A stretch of 64,000 bases of DNA from Stutzerimonas stutzeri (GCA_019056435.1 CP077641.1:1922001-1986000), one strand, 5' to 3'. Positions 50,177-61,237 are shown, counted from the stretch's first letter. Notes: a model not told the origin generated them from the sequence alone. Translations and numbers: made by a program.

Positions 50177-51472
50177 TCAATGGAGCTTCAGGCGTGGTAC
50201 GGTGCTGGTGCTCAGTTTGTCGCCGATCATCATCAGCGCCGTGCGGGCCATGCCGTACAGCGCGATCTGGTGCATGCGATACAGGGAGATGTAGAACATG
50301 CGTGCCAGCCAGCCTTCCAGCATTACATTTCCGGTGAGATTGCCCATCAGGTTACCAACCGCAGAAAAGCTCGACAGCGAGATCAACGAGCCGTAATCGC
50401 GGTAGCGATAGTCCGGTAGCGCCTTGCCTTGCAGGCGCAGTGCAATGGATTTTGCCAGCAGAGAAGCCTGCTGATGCGCAGCCTGCGCGCGCGGCGGAAC
50501 ATTGCGGTCGCTGTCCGGTTGCGGGCACGCGGCGCAGTCGCCGAAAGCGAAGATGTTGTCGTCACGCGTCGTCTGCAGGGTAGGCTGCACGACGAGCTGA
50601 TTGATGCGGTTGGTTTCCAGTCCGTCGATGTCGCGCAGGAAGGATGGCGCGCGGATACCGGCGGCCCAAACCTTCAGGCTGGCGGGGACGAAATGACCAT
50701 CCTTGGTGTGCAGGCCATCGGCCGTGACCTCGCTGACCGCCGCGTCGGTCAGCACGGTGACGCCAAGGTCGCGCAGTGTCTGATGGACCGGCAGGCTGAT
50801 GCGCTCAGGCAGCGCGGGAAGCACGCGTGGGCCCGCTTCGATCAGGGTGATGTGCACGTCCTCCGGCTTGATGCCGTCCAGCCCGTACGCGGCCAGTTCG
50901 CGCGCGGCATGGTGCAATTCGGCGGCCAGTTCCACGCCGGTGGCGCCGGCTCCGACGATGGCCATGTTAATGGTCCCGTGACGGCCCTCGCTGGCGTGAG
51001 CGCGCATATAGTGGCTCAGCAGGTTGCGGTGGAAGCGCTCGGCCTGCTCCCGGGTGTCGAGAAAAATGCAGTGCTCGGCGGCGCCCTGGGTCCCGAAATC
51101 GTTCGTGGTGCTACCCACGGCGATCACCAATGTGTCATAGCTCAGTGAGCGGGCAGGCACCAACTCGACACCATGGTCATCGTAGGACGCCGCGAGGTGA
51201 ACGCACTTCTCGGTGCGGTCCAGGCCGCACATCCGGCCCATCTGGAACTCGAAGTGGTTCCACTTGGCCTGGGCGACATAGTTGAGTTCGTCCGCCGAGG
51301 AGTTCAACGATCCTGCGGCGACTTCATGCAGCAGCGGTTTCCAGATATGCGTGAGGTTGGCGTCTATCAGCGTAACTCTGGCCTTGCGCCGCTTGCCCAG
51401 GGTCTTGCCAAGGCGGGTGGCCAGTTCGAGGCCACCAGCGCCGCCCCCAACGATAACGATGCGATGTGTCAT
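50177..51472 (-). CDS. ndh: Type II NADH dehydrogenase (NDH-2)
   Basis: Non-proton-pumping membrane-associated NADH:quinone oxidoreductase, 431 aa. FAD-binding VIVGGGAGGLELATRLG is at the N-terminus, NADH-binding AIVGAGATGVELAAEL at ~170, and VWAAGIRAP and NIFAFGDCAA near 290-320. The C-terminal ~50 residues are amphipathic and anchor it to the membrane. It is transcribed together with the small DUF3094 gene upstream and convergent with the tRNA operon. Confidence 0.93.
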   Translation of the reverse strand: MTHRIVIVGGGAGGLELATRLGKTLGKRRKARVTLIDANLTHIWKPLLHEVAAGSLNSSADELNYVAQAKWNHFEFQMGRMCGLDRTEKCVHLAASYDDHGVELVPARSLSYDTLVIAVGSTTNDFGTQGAAEHCIFLDTREQAERFHRNLLSHYMRAHASEGRHGTINMAIVGAGATGVELAAELHHAARELAAYGLDGIKPEDVHITLIEAGPRVLPALPERISLPVHQTLRDLGVTVLTDAAVSEVTADGLHTKDGHFVPASLKVWAAGIRAPSFLRDIDGLETNRINQLVVQPTLQTTRDDNIFAFGDCAACPQPDSDRNVPPRAQAAHQQASLLAKSIALRLQGKALPDYRYRDYGSLISLSSFSAVGNLMGNLTGNVMLEGWLARMFYISLYRMHQIALYGMARTALMMIGDKLSTSTVPRLKLH

Positions 51473-51526
51473 GGATGGAACTCATAAGGCTACGGAATTC
51501 GGGTGGCGCAGGTGGGAGCATGAGGC

Positions 51527-51699
51527 TCATACCACCAGGCGGCTGAGGAGGCGGCTCACTAGGCCCAGTCCGATCACGACAGCCAGAACCAGCAGAAGCA
51601 ACAACCACGGGCGAAAGGGCTTTCGCTCGACCTGATGCTGCGGGGCGCTGAGGTAGTGATCAACGCGCTTCTGGTCTTCGGGGACAGGCGGCTGGGCAT
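51527..51699 (-). CDS. DUF3094 family small membrane protein, frameshifted as sequenced
   Basis: Short gene, 57 aa after correction. From ATG 51699 (GAGG 5 nt upstream) the frame reads MPSRLSP, then shifts at a minus-strand C4 run (51680-51683). Adding one C continues EDQKRVDHYLSAPQHQVERK, then a single transmembrane helix (PWLLLLLVLAVVIGLGLVSR) and stop at 51527. The small DUF3094 family, with one C-terminal helix, is found next to ndh in Pseudomonas. Function unknown. Confidence 0.75.
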
Positions 51700-51807
51700 A
51701 GACACCTCGATAGGAGATGCAGGCATTCTAGCGGTGCCTTGGCAAAAGCCAAGCGCGTTGATGTTCGGTGGCGGGGCGGTGAACACCGGGGCGGGCGCCC
51801 CGGCGGG

Positions 51808-54070
51808 TCAGCGACTGTTGTTCTTCAGGCTACGAAGGTTGCCGATGACCGATTCAAGCGCACGGTCGAACAGCAGGGCATCGTTGAGCAGGCGGATGGC
51901 GCCGCGACGAAACTCGATGGCCAGGCCCATGCGGGTCTTTTCGAGCACCTTCATGCCGGTGCGGTTAACGAATATGTACTTGCCGGTGGGCTTGATGATC
52001 GCGGCCAATTTGCAGCGCAGCTTGTGTTCCTCATCCTCTTGGAATTCAACCCAGCTGCCGACGCGCAGATTGTCCACCGCCGTCAGTGCATCGTCGTTGG
52101 CTTCCAGGTCGACCTCGGGCTCCTCTTCGCGGCTTTCGCCAGGCGCCAGCAGGACGATTTCTTCCACAACCTCGACCATAGCCGGAGTCGAGGCATCTTC
52201 CACCTGCTCGGCTGGCTGCTCTCCGGTGCTCGTGGAGTCTTCCTTGGGCGACAGTGCTTCGGCAGGCTTAGGCGCGAATTGTTGCAGCGTCTGAACGTGC
52301 AGCGCTTCGAGCTGAGTGAAGAAATCACTGGTCGAGAAGGGGTCGAACGCAGCGCTGACGAGGCCTTCGCGAAGATTCTTCAGCAGGCTCGGCACCACGT
52401 CCAGCAGGCGCGCACGCGAGCTCGGGTCGTCGTGCGGCGTTACGCTCCAGATCAGGTCGTCCATGGTCGCCAGAGCCGCTTGCCATTGCTCCGACTGGGT
52501 GCCGTATTTCAGGCACGTCAGCAACAGAACCTTGCTCCAGGCTTCCTGCAGCAGGCGAACAACGACTTCGGGAAGCGTCTTGCCCAACAGGCGCTGGTTG
52601 AGCGCGTGCTCGACTTCCTGACGTGCCATCTCGGCCTTTGCGCGACCCTCTTCAGCATCTCGTGTGCGTTGTTCGAGAAGCTCGCTACGGCGGCGCTCGT
52701 CGCCCGTAAAGGCAAGGAAGTCGGCCAGCAGTTCCGAGAATATGGCCGGGTCGTCGACGAAGTCGTTGAGCAGGCGGGAAACCACCTGTTCGATCTTTTG
52801 GTAAAGGCTGTCGCGCTGAGCCTCGTCCTGGTCGCCCCAGCCCATGGAGGCCGACGCAATTTCATTGAGCAGACGACGAGCCGGGTGACTGCCGCGGCTG
52901 AAGAAAGTCTTGTCCAGCACCGCCACCTTCAGCACCGGAATTTGCAGCCTTCCGATGAGCGCCTTGAGGGAGTCCGGCAGGGTACGGTCATCGAGGATGA
53001 ACTCGAACAGCATCGAAACCAGGTTGATCACGTCTTCGTCGACTTCGCCGACGACCCGGGACTTTCCGCTCTTGGCGCTGACGCGGTGCAGCAATTGTTC
53101 AAGCTGGGCCTGCAGATCGAAATCATCGATCTGCTGGGGCGCACGGGTTTGCATGTGCGACAGCAGGCGCATCAGGTCGTTGCTGGAAATCGGGATCGCA
53201 TCGCTTGGCACGTTGCGGGCTGGCAGGGCGCTGCCACGCAGCTCGGAGAGCAGTGCATGGAGGGTGCTGAAGGCTTCCTGGTAGCCCTCGTCTGCCTGGC
53301 GCGCGGAGTCTGTCGTATGGGTGCCTGGCAAGCTGTTACCTGCCGGCGCATGACCGGTGCGAGCCTGAGGGCGTCGCGGCGGGGTCGATTGCAGTTCGGG
53401 AAGAACGCCTGCGACGACCAGGGTCTGGTTGGATTCGGCATACAGCTGGTCGAGGTCGGTCAGAACGTAGCGCTCGAACAGCTTGAGGATAATCAGCTTG
53501 ACCTTGATGTCGACGCTCAGGCAACGGCAAGCCTCGATAAAGAACTCGCACAGCTGCTGCGGTCCAAGCGGATTGCTCTTGTCCTCGAGCTTGCGGCTCA
53601 CCAAGGCGTTCATGCGTGTGGTCAGGTGGCTGAGCGGCTGGGTTGCGCGGTTCATCACCTTCGTGACCATGGTGTCGACGGCAACGGACTCTTCGAGTTC
53701 GTCGTTCTGGACCAGCGCCAGGCTTTCGAAGGAGGCTTCTGATTCTGCGGGCTTGCCGATTTCGTACTGGTTGAGGCGAAAAGGACTCGAAGATTTGCTG
53801 CAAAAAGCCGCGTTCGATACTGCGGCGCTTCATGCGCAGCTCGCGCATCGCCTCGAAAAACGCATTCTGTTCAGCGTTGCTGGTTGCGCGGTCGGCTATC
53901 TCGAAGAGTGAGTCATCGGCATTGTCGAAGAGGGTCTGAAGCGCCAGGCGCAGCTGCTGCGCAGCCTTGTCGCGCACGCTGATCAGCGCGACAGGTAGTC
54001 GACCTGCCGGTGAGGTCGGCTTTTGCTCAGGGGCAGCCTTGAGGTGCACCACTTTCGCATCGGTTCGCAT
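51808..54070 (-). CDS. DUF1631 family protein, frameshifted as sequenced
   Basis: Large conserved cytoplasmic protein of unknown function, 753 aa after correction, acidic, largely helical, with a C-terminal domain after ~630 (VGSWVEFQEDEEHKLRCKLAAI, KYIFVNRTGMKVLEK) that looks PilZ-like. The N-terminal part from ATG 54070 (GGAGAG upstream) loses frame after IFESF at minus-strand TTTT (53779-53782); removing one T gives RLNQYEIGKPAESEASFE and joins the remainder. It is next to nadC, as PA4523 is in P. aeruginosa. Confidence 0.82.
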
Positions 54071-54378
54071 CGATTCTCTCCGGTCGCCTGATGGGGCGCT
54101 TCCAACGCGTAGCATGCCGTTGTGTGGGGGGTAGAGCAACGGCCGCAGGCGTCTGGCTTCAATAGCCATTTTCGTGACGTCAATTTATGACGGCATTATA
54201 TGCATCCCGTTCGGTAGCCTAGCGCGGATTTTTATTGGACATGATGCAGCTCACAGATACTCACGGCTTTTCCTACAGGCGGTCATGTGCGCTCGGCTAA
54301 CGGCTGCGACCCGCGTCACTGACTGCTCTATCGCTCGGCTACGCCTTATACTCTCGCCGAATCTGAAGGGAGCCTGTC
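54071..54378. promoter_or_regulatory. Divergent promoter region between the DUF1631 gene and nadC
   Basis: 308-bp gap without a supported gene. On the minus strand a perfect TATAAT lies at 54195-54200, facing the DUF1631 gene. On the plus strand TATACT at 54347-54352 is a -10 candidate 27 bp before the nadC GTG. The -35 elements are weak on both sides. Confidence 0.5.
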
Positions 54379-55226
<848 letters not shown>

Positions 55227-55280
55227 CGCTTGTGGCGGCCGCGCCAGGGCGCGTGCCGCAGTTGAGCGCAGGTGCTGCTG

Positions 55281-55712
55281 TCAGTGGCGACTCTTGAGGC
55301 CGAAATTTTCGTGCAACATGCCGGGCGCGTCGGCTTCCTTCGGGGCGTAGTCCTTCGGCGGCTCGGTGAAGGTAGGTGAGTTCAGGCGTTCGCGCTGAGT
55401 GTGGCTGTCCTGGCTGTGCAGGGCGGCGAGCAGGCGCTGGCGAGTCTGCTCGTCGAGCGCCAGCTTGTCGGCGCCTTCGGACAGGTGGTCCTGCATATCC
55501 TGGTAGCTGTTGGTGAGCTTGCGCAGCAGGCTGGCCGTCGTGTTGAAATGGCTCACCACTTCGCTCTGGTAGGTATCCAGGCGCTCCTGCAGTTCATCTA
55601 CCTGGCGCTGCGTGCTGTTGGGCGCGCTGTTACGGGCTATCAGGTAGCCGATGGCGATGCCGGCAATCACGCCGACTATGGGGAGCAACCAGGTCGCGAG
55701 GGTCTGTTCCAC
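55281..55712 (-). CDS. zapG: YhcB/ZapG-like membrane protein (DUF1043)
   Basis: Cell-envelope and division-linked inner-membrane protein, 143 aa. One N-terminal transmembrane helix (LLPIVGVIAGIAIGYLIA, ~8-27) precedes a coiled coil (QRQVDELQERLDTYQSEV onward, ~35-95) and a disordered Pro-rich tail. GTG start with AGGAAGGA upstream. Homologues help coordinate division and envelope growth. Divergent from the hydrolase gene. Confidence 0.85.
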   Translation of the reverse strand: MEQTLATWLLPIVGVIAGIAIGYLIARNSAPNSTQRQVDELQERLDTYQSEVVSHFNTTASLLRKLTNSYQDMQDHLSEGADKLALDEQTRQRLLAALHSQDSHTQRERLNSPTFTEPPKDYAPKEADAPGMLHENFGLKSRH

Positions 55713-55745
55713 GAGTCCTTCCTCTATATAAACGGCTGTGCTGAA

Positions 55746-55853
55746 TCAAGCCGTGGAAAAGAGACCGCCGATGCTCGGGCGGGGCGAGAGGCTCTCCAGA
55801 GGGCCTGCGCCGGCTCGCGCATCGTCTGCGCGGTGGTCTTTCCACGGCTTGAT
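55746..55853. repeat. Long imperfect inverted repeat between zapG and the hydrolase gene
   Basis: TCAAGCCGTGGAAA with flanking AGAGACCGCC (55746-55768) is repeated in inverse orientation at 55829-55853 as CGCGGTGGTC-TTTCCACGGCTTGA. The 60-bp centre contains further pairing, GATGC (55770-55774) with GCATC (55819-55823). A second smaller hairpin (GTGAC ... GTCAC, around 55885-55905) follows. No T-run. It could be a structured RNA, a binding-site pair or a small repeat element. Confidence 0.6.
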
Positions 55854-55957
55854 ACGTTAACGTCTCGTACCTGCCCTGTATACCGTGACGCGAGCTTGCG
55901 GTCACCAGGCAGCGCTAGCGAGACGAGCCAACTTCTTCCAAGGTCACGGAGCCACTT

Positions 55958-56587
55958 TTGTTGAAACGTGAAAATCCCATCACCATCCAGGGCCCGGCCG
56001 GTGTGCTGGAAGGGCTTCATTTCGAGCAGCCGCAGGCGCGGGGGCTGGCGCTGATCTGCCATCCCAACCCGGTCAAGGGCGGCACCATGCTCAACAAGGT
56101 CGTTTCGACCCTGCAGCGCACGGCGCGGGACGCGGGTTATGACACGCTGCGCTTCAACTTCCGCGGTGTCGGCGCAAGCGCGGGCAGCCACGATATGCAG
56201 ATGGGCGAGGTGGAAGATGCCGAGGCGGCGCTGGCGTGGCTGCGTGAGCAGCAGCCCGGGCTGCCGGTCACTTTGCTTGGGTTTTCCTTCGGAGGCTTCG
56301 TTGCGGCGGCGCTGGCGGGCCGAATGGAAGCGCGGGGCGAGCCTCTGGATCGGTTGTTCATGGTCGCGCCGGCCGTGTCGCGGCTGGACGGCCTGCCGCT
56401 GGCCGAGCGTTGCGCATTGACCATCATCCAGCCAGATGACGACGAGGTCATCGATCCGGCCACGGTACATGCGTTTTCCGCAGCGCTGACGCGCCCCCAC
56501 GAGCTGCTGAAGGTGGCAGAATGCGGCCACTTTTTCCACGGCAAGCTGGTGGAACTCAAGGAGCTGGTTGCGCCGCGCCTGGATTGA
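55958..56587 (+). CDS. Alpha/beta hydrolase
   Basis: Small serine hydrolase-fold protein, 209 aa, probable cytoplasmic. The segment LALICHPNPVKGGTMLNKVV and RFNFRGVGASAG are typical of the YtkK/DUF-type alpha/beta hydrolases. The nucleophile motif is GFSFGG (Ser in GFSFG), with Asp in QPDDDEVIDP and His in CGHFFHG completing the triad. TTG start with ACGGAG upstream. It lies 33 bp before trpS, so the two may be co-transcribed. Substrate unknown. Confidence 0.85.
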   Translation: MLKRENPITIQGPAGVLEGLHFEQPQARGLALICHPNPVKGGTMLNKVVSTLQRTARDAGYDTLRFNFRGVGASAGSHDMQMGEVEDAEAALAWLREQQPGLPVTLLGFSFGGFVAAALAGRMEARGEPLDRLFMVAPAVSRLDGLPLAERCALTIIQPDDDEVIDPATVHAFSAALTRPHELLKVAECGHFFHGKLVELKELVAPRLD

Positions 56588-56620
56588 TCCGGCTGGCCAC
56601 CCTAGAAATGAGATGAATGC

Positions 56621-57979
56621 ATGAAGACCCGAATCCTTACCGGCATCACCACGACCGGCACGCCACACCTGGGCAACTATGCGGGGGCCATCCGCCCGGC
56701 GATCGTCGCCAGTCGGGATGCCGATGTCGATTCCTTCTATTTCCTGGCTGACTACCACGCGCTGATCAAGTGCGACGAACCGCGGCGCATTCAGCAGTCG
56801 CGGCTCGAAATTGCAGCCACCTGGCTCGCCAGCGGCCTCGATGCCGAGCGCGTGACCTTCTATCGCCAGTCCGACATCCCCGAGATCCCGGAACTGACCT
56901 GGCTGCTCACCTGCGTCGCAGCCAAGGGCTTGCTGAACCGTGCCCACGCCTACAAGGCGGCTGTGGATCGTAACGTCGAACTCGGCGAAGACCCGGATGC
57001 CGGTGTCAGCATGGGCCTGTTCAGCTACCCGGTACTCATGGCGGCAGACATCCTCATGTTCAACGCACATAAGGTGCCGGTCGGGCGCGACCAGATCCAG
57101 CATGTGGAAATGGCTCGCGACATTGGTCAGCGCTTCAACCACCTGTTCGGCAACGGCAAGGAGCTCTTCACCGCGCCGACCGCCCTGATCGAGGAAAGTG
57201 TGGCGACCCTGCCGGGGCTCGACGGGCGCAAGATGTCCAAGAGCTACGACAACACCATTCCGCTGTTCGCCAGCGCCAAGGAGCTCAAGAGCACCATCGC
57301 GCGCATCGTCACCGACTCGCGCCTGCCCGGCGAGCCGAAGGATCCGGACGACGCGCACCTGTTTACCCTGTACCAGGCGTTCGCCACACCGGAACAACTT
57401 GCCGAGTTCCGCGCGGACCTGCTCGCCGGCCTCGCCTGGGGCGAAGCCAAACAGCGCCTCTTCGAGCTGCTCGACGCCGAACTTGGCGAGGCGCGCGAGC
57501 GCTACCATGCGCTGATGAGCCGACCGGGCGACTTGGAAGATATCCTCCAGGCGGGCGCCGCCAAGGCCCGCCAGGTGGCGACGCCCTTCCTGGCCGAGCT
57601 GCGCGAGGCCGTGGGGCTGCGCAACTTCCGCAGCGAGGTGAAAAGCGCCGCTCCGGCAAAGAAGAAGTCGGGCAAGCGCGCCCGCTTCGCCAGTTTCCGT
57701 GAGGAGGATGGCAGCTTCCGCTTCCGCTTCTTCGCCGCCGATGGCGAGCAGCTGCTGCTGTCCCGCCCGTTCGCCGATCCCAAGGCGATCGGTCAGGTTA
57801 CCCAGCAGCTCGCTTCGCAAAGCGTCGATGCGCTGGAACTGCGCGCCGATGAAAACGATCAATTCACACTGTGGCTCGACGGCAGTTGCATCGCCGACAG
57901 CCCGGCCTATCCCGATGAACAGGCGCTGGAGGCAGCGATGCTGCGTCTGCGTGAGGCATTGGCAACCCTGGCCGAATGA
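56621..57979 (+). CDS. trpS: Tryptophanyl-tRNA synthetase with C-terminal extension
   Basis: Class I synthetase charging tRNA-Trp, 452 aa against ~330 for E. coli TrpS. The HIGH-like motif is TPHLGNY and KMSKS is in [11 protein letters not shown]. After a Lys-rich linker (~345-355) residues ~357-450 form an extra domain, starting [20 protein letters not shown], that resembles a DUF1508/YegP-like fold. This long form occurs in other Pseudomonas. A strong inverted repeat follows the stop. Confidence 0.93.
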   Translation: MKTRILTGITTTGTPHLGNYAGAIRPAIVASRDADVDSFYFLADYHALIKCDEPRRIQQSRLEIAATWLASGLDAERVTFYRQSDIPEIPELTWLLTCVAAKGLLNRAHAYKAAVDRNVELGEDPDAGVSMGLFSYPVLMAADILMFNAHKVPVGRDQIQHVEMARDIGQRFNHLFGNGKELFTAPTALIEESVATLPGLDGRKMSKSYDNTIPLFASAKELKSTIARIVTDSRLPGEPKDPDDAHLFTLYQAFATPEQLAEFRADLLAGLAWGEAKQRLFELLDAELGEARERYHALMSRPGDLEDILQAGAAKARQVATPFLAELREAVGLRNFRSEVKSAAPAKKKSGKRARFASFREEDGSFRFRFFAADGEQLLLSRPFADPKAIGQVTQQLASQSVDALELRADENDQFTLWLDGSCIADSPAYPDEQALEAAMLRLREALATLAE

Positions 57980-57987
57980 AACCGGAG

Positions 57988-58018
57988 CGCGATCCGCCCC
58001 ATGTATGGGCGGATCGCG
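57988..58018 (+). terminator. 12-bp perfect hairpin after trpS
   Basis: CGCGATCCGCCC pairs perfectly with GGGCGGATCGCG around a 7-nt loop, 9 bp after the trpS stop. There is no T-run. It lies between trpS and zapE and may reduce read-through. Confidence 0.6.
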
Positions 58019-58127
58019 AGGATCGATGGACCTACCGAGGCGCTAGCGCTTGAACGATCTGCGTAAATTGCCAACGACCAAGGGCACGGCTACAGTGTCG
58101 GCCCCGTTTCACTACCCAGACCCCGCC

Positions 58128-59218
58128 ATGACCCCTCTCGAACGCTATCAGGCAGACCTGAAACGTCCTGATTTCTTCCACGACGCGGCGCAGGAGAATG
58201 CCGTTCGCCATCTGCAGCGTCTGTATGACGACCTGGTCGCCGACGAGCGTGGCAAATCCGGCCTCTTGGGCAAGCTGTTCGGCAAGAAGCAAGAGCCCAT
58301 CAAGGGCCTGTACTTCTGGGGCGGCGTCGGGCGCGGCAAAACCTATCTGGTCGACACCTTCTTCGATGCGCTGCCCTTCGAGCAGAAGACCCGCACGCAT
58401 TTCCACCGTTTCATGAAGCGCGTCCACGAGGAAATGAAAACCCTCAAGGGCGAGAAGAACCCCTGACGATCATCGGCAAGCGGTTCGCCGACGAGTCGCG
58501 GGTGATCTGCTTCGACGAGTTCTTCGTCTCCGACATCACCGACGCGATGATTCTCGCGACCCTGCTCGAGGAGCTGTTCAAGAACGGCGTGAGCCTGGTG
58601 GCGACCTCCAACATCGTGCCGGATGGCCTTTACAAGGACGGCCTGCAGCGGGCGCGCTTCCTGCCGGCGATCGAGCTGCTGAAAAAGCACACCGAGATCG
58701 TCAACGTCGACAGCGGCATCGATTACCGTCTGCGCGCGCTGGAGCAGGCCGAGTTGTACCACTTCCCACTCGATGCCGAGGCCGAGCAGAGCCTGGAAAA
58801 GAGCTTCCGTAGCCTGCTGCCGGAGAAGTGCAAGATCGAGGAAAACGAAGCCCTGATGATCGAGAACCGTGAAATCACCGCGCGGAAGGTCGCCTGTGGT
58901 GTCGCCTGGTTCGAATTCCGTGCGCTGTGCGACGGCCCACGCAGCCAGAACGACTACATCGAGCTGGGCAAGATCTTCGACGCCGTGCTGGTTTCCAACA
59001 TCGAGCAGATGAACGTCGCCAAGGATGATATGGCGCGTCGCTTCATCAACATGGTCGACGAGTTCTACGATCGCAACGTCAAGCTGATCCTGTCGGCCGA
59101 AGTGGAACTGAAGGACCTTTACGCTGGCGGGCGCCTGGAGTTCGAGTTCCAGCGCACACTGAGCCGCCTGCTGGAAATGCAATCTCACGAATACCTGTCA
59201 CGGCCACACAAGCCCTGA
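58128..59218 (+). CDS. zapE: Cell division ATPase ZapE (AFG1-like), frameshifted as sequenced
   Basis: AFG1-family AAA ATPase affecting Z-ring stability. ATG 58128 begins MTPLERYQADLK; Walker A is GGVGRGKTYLVD. The frame stops at 58466 after LKGEKNP; adding one C to the CCCC at 58460-58463 continues LTIIGKRFADESRVICFDEFF with Walker B, SDITDAMILA and the C-terminal LSRLLEMQSHEYL. The restored length is 363 aa. It follows trpS as in P. aeruginosa. Confidence 0.92.
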
Positions 59219-59272
59219 CGGAGTCCCCGCGCGAGCTGGTCGCGGCACCGATACGCGTCCAGCTTCCAGCAC

Positions 59273-60265
59273 TCAACCGTTCTTCAATCGATACTGTTGC
59301 CGATACTGGTTCGGCGACAGCTCCGTGTGCTGGCGGAACAGCCGGGCAAAGAAGCTCGCATCGTCATAGCCAACTTCGTAGCTGATGGTCTTGATGCTCT
59401 TGCGGGTGGTCGAGAGCAGGCTCTTGGCCGTTTCAATCCGCAGCCGCTGCAGGTAATGCAGCGGTTTGTCGCCCGTGGCGCTCTGAAAGCGGCGCATGAA
59501 GTTGCGGATACTCATGCCGTGGTCGCGGGCGACGTCCTCGAAACGGAACTTTTCGGCGAAGTGTTCTTCCAGCCATTCCTGAATCTGCAGGACGCGGGTG
59601 TCCAGGTGCATCTTCTGCCCGCCGAATCCGATGCGTCCCGGGCTATAGCTGCGTTGCACCTCGAAGAGGATATCCCGCGCCATGCCCTGCGCGACGCTGG
59701 AGCCGCAGTAGCGCTCCACGAGATGCATATAGAGGTCGCACGCCGAGGTCGTACCGCCGGCGGTATAGAGGTTGTCGCTGTCCGTCAGGTGCTTTTCCGG
59801 GGTGAAGAGGACCTGCGGAAACCGCGTGCTGAACTCGTTGGCGAAACGCCAATGGGTAGTGGCCTCGCGAGCATCGAGCAGGCCGGCCTGAGCCATCCAG
59901 AACACCCCGGTGGCTTCGCCACAGATGGCGCTGCCGGCTTGGTGACGTGATTGCAGCCAGGGCATGACCTGCGGATAGCCTTGGCAGAGCGCATCGAAAT
60001 TGCCCCAGAACGCCGGCAATATGACCGCGTCGGTCGCGTCCAGCGCGCCATCCACCTCGATCCGCGTGCCGCTGAAGGTCGTCACGGGTTGTCCGTCGGG
60101 GCTGACCAGCAAGGTCTCGAAGGCTGGTGCGAGGCCGTGACCGTGCTGTTTGCCGGAGCGCAGGGCGGCCATGTGGAAGAAGTCCTTGGCCTGCATGAGC
60201 GTAGAGGCGAAGACGCCTTCGGTAGCAAGAATGCTGACGCGCTTCAGGGGGTGTGCATTGGGCAT
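59273..60265 (-). CDS. GlxA family AraC-type transcriptional regulator
   Basis: 330 aa transcription factor. The N-terminal DJ-1/PfpI-like domain (~5-195) includes VSILATEGVFASTLMQAKDFF and GEATGVFWMAQAGLLD. The C-terminal AraC helix-turn-helix domain (~225-325) has VARDHGMSIRNFMRRFQSATG and ISYEVGYDDASFFARLFRQH. ATG 60265. It is divergent from nfi over a 185-bp gap; no metabolic gene is adjacent, so the regulon is unknown. Confidence 0.88.
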   Translation of the reverse strand: MPNAHPLKRVSILATEGVFASTLMQAKDFFHMAALRSGKQHGHGLAPAFETLLVSPDGQPVTTFSGTRIEVDGALDATDAVILPAFWGNFDALCQGYPQVMPWLQSRHQAGSAICGEATGVFWMAQAGLLDAREATTHWRFANEFSTRFPQVLFTPEKHLTDSDNLYTAGGTTSACDLYMHLVERYCGSSVAQGMARDILFEVQRSYSPGRIGFGGQKMHLDTRVLQIQEWLEEHFAEKFRFEDVARDHGMSIRNFMRRFQSATGDKPLHYLQRLRIETAKSLLSTTRKSIKTISYEVGYDDASFFARLFRQHTELSPNQYRQQYRLKNG

Positions 60266-60450
60266 CGGAAGTCTGGCTGTTCTGTTTATTGTTATGGAAA
60301 TGCAGGGTAAATCTGCCGCGATCCGGCGGGAGCGTCTTATTTTTTTGCGCGGCTGTCCAGTCGCCGTAGGTCTGAGTAGGTTGAACCGGCCGCGCCTGCG
60401 CAGCCTCGAACCCAAAACCCAGCCTTGAGACCCGATGGAGCAATCAGGAG

Positions 60451-61152
60451 ATGTCTGCCACCACACGCACAGAACCGCCGACCTTTGCCGACTGGAACGG
60501 CGACACCGCCGCGGCACGGGAAACCCAGATCCAGCTTGCTGCCCGGGTGCGGCTCGAAGACGATTTCGGCGTGTTGCGTCTGATCGCAGGCGTCGACGTC
60601 GGCTTCGAGGAGGGCGGGCGGATCACGCGCGCGGCGGCGGTGCTGCTGGATGCTGAAACGCTGGAAGTGCAGGCCCAGGCATTGGCCCGCATTCCCACCC
60701 GCATGCCCTATATTCCCGGGCTGCTCTCGTTCCGTGAGTTACCGGCTGTGCTGCAGGCGCTCGACGCGCTGGGCGCGACACCTGACCTGGTGTTCTCGGA
60801 CGGGCATGGCATCGCCCATCCTCGCGGCCTGGGGATTGCGGCGCACCTGGGCGTGATCACCGGACTGCCGACCGTCGGCGTGGCGAAGAAGATCCTCTCC
60901 GGCGTGCACGAACCCGTGGGGGAAACGCGCGGTGAGCAAGCCGACCTGCGCGACAGGCAGGGCAGGGTGATCGGCACGGTGTTGCGCAGCAAGGATCGGG
61001 TGCGGCCGTTGATCATCTCGCCGGGCCACCGTGTCAGCCTGACCACTGCGCCGGAGCTGGTGATGCGCTATGTGACCCGCTATCGCCTGCCGGAGCCGAC
61101 GCGCCTGGCCGACCGGTTGGCGTCGCGACGTGACGAGAAGCGCATCGGATGA
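60451..61152 (+). CDS. nfi: Endonuclease V (deoxyinosine 3'-endonuclease)
   Basis: Repairs deaminated adenine (deoxyinosine) in DNA. It is 233 aa with the family motifs IAGVDVGFEE (catalytic Asp), YIPGLLSFRELPA, SDGHGIAHPRGLGIAAHLG and VGVAKKIL. ATG 60451 directly abuts AGGAG; GGAG at 60437-60440 is the better spaced ribosome site. It precedes ampD by 85 bp. Confidence 0.93.
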   Translation: MSATTRTEPPTFADWNGDTAAARETQIQLAARVRLEDDFGVLRLIAGVDVGFEEGGRITRAAAVLLDAETLEVQAQALARIPTRMPYIPGLLSFRELPAVLQALDALGATPDLVFSDGHGIAHPRGLGIAAHLGVITGLPTVGVAKKILSGVHEPVGETRGEQADLRDRQGRVIGTVLRSKDRVRPLIISPGHRVSLTTAPELVMRYVTRYRLPEPTRLADRLASRRDEKRIG

Positions 61153-61237
61153 GCGGCCGACTGAGTCTGCACCGCTTGCCGGCCGAGCCCCGCAGGCGCT
61201 AGCCTGCTACGCCGCCATTCACGCAGGACCTGCCGCC

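Noticed and set aside
51574..51786. 70-codon minus-strand frame upstream of ndh
   Set aside because: Only its central part is real; the conserved DUF3094 sequence lies in a neighbouring frame after a one-base correction.
55724..57862. 712-codon minus-strand frame opposite the hydrolase gene and trpS
   Set aside because: It spans two well-supported plus-strand genes and their gap and shows no domain.
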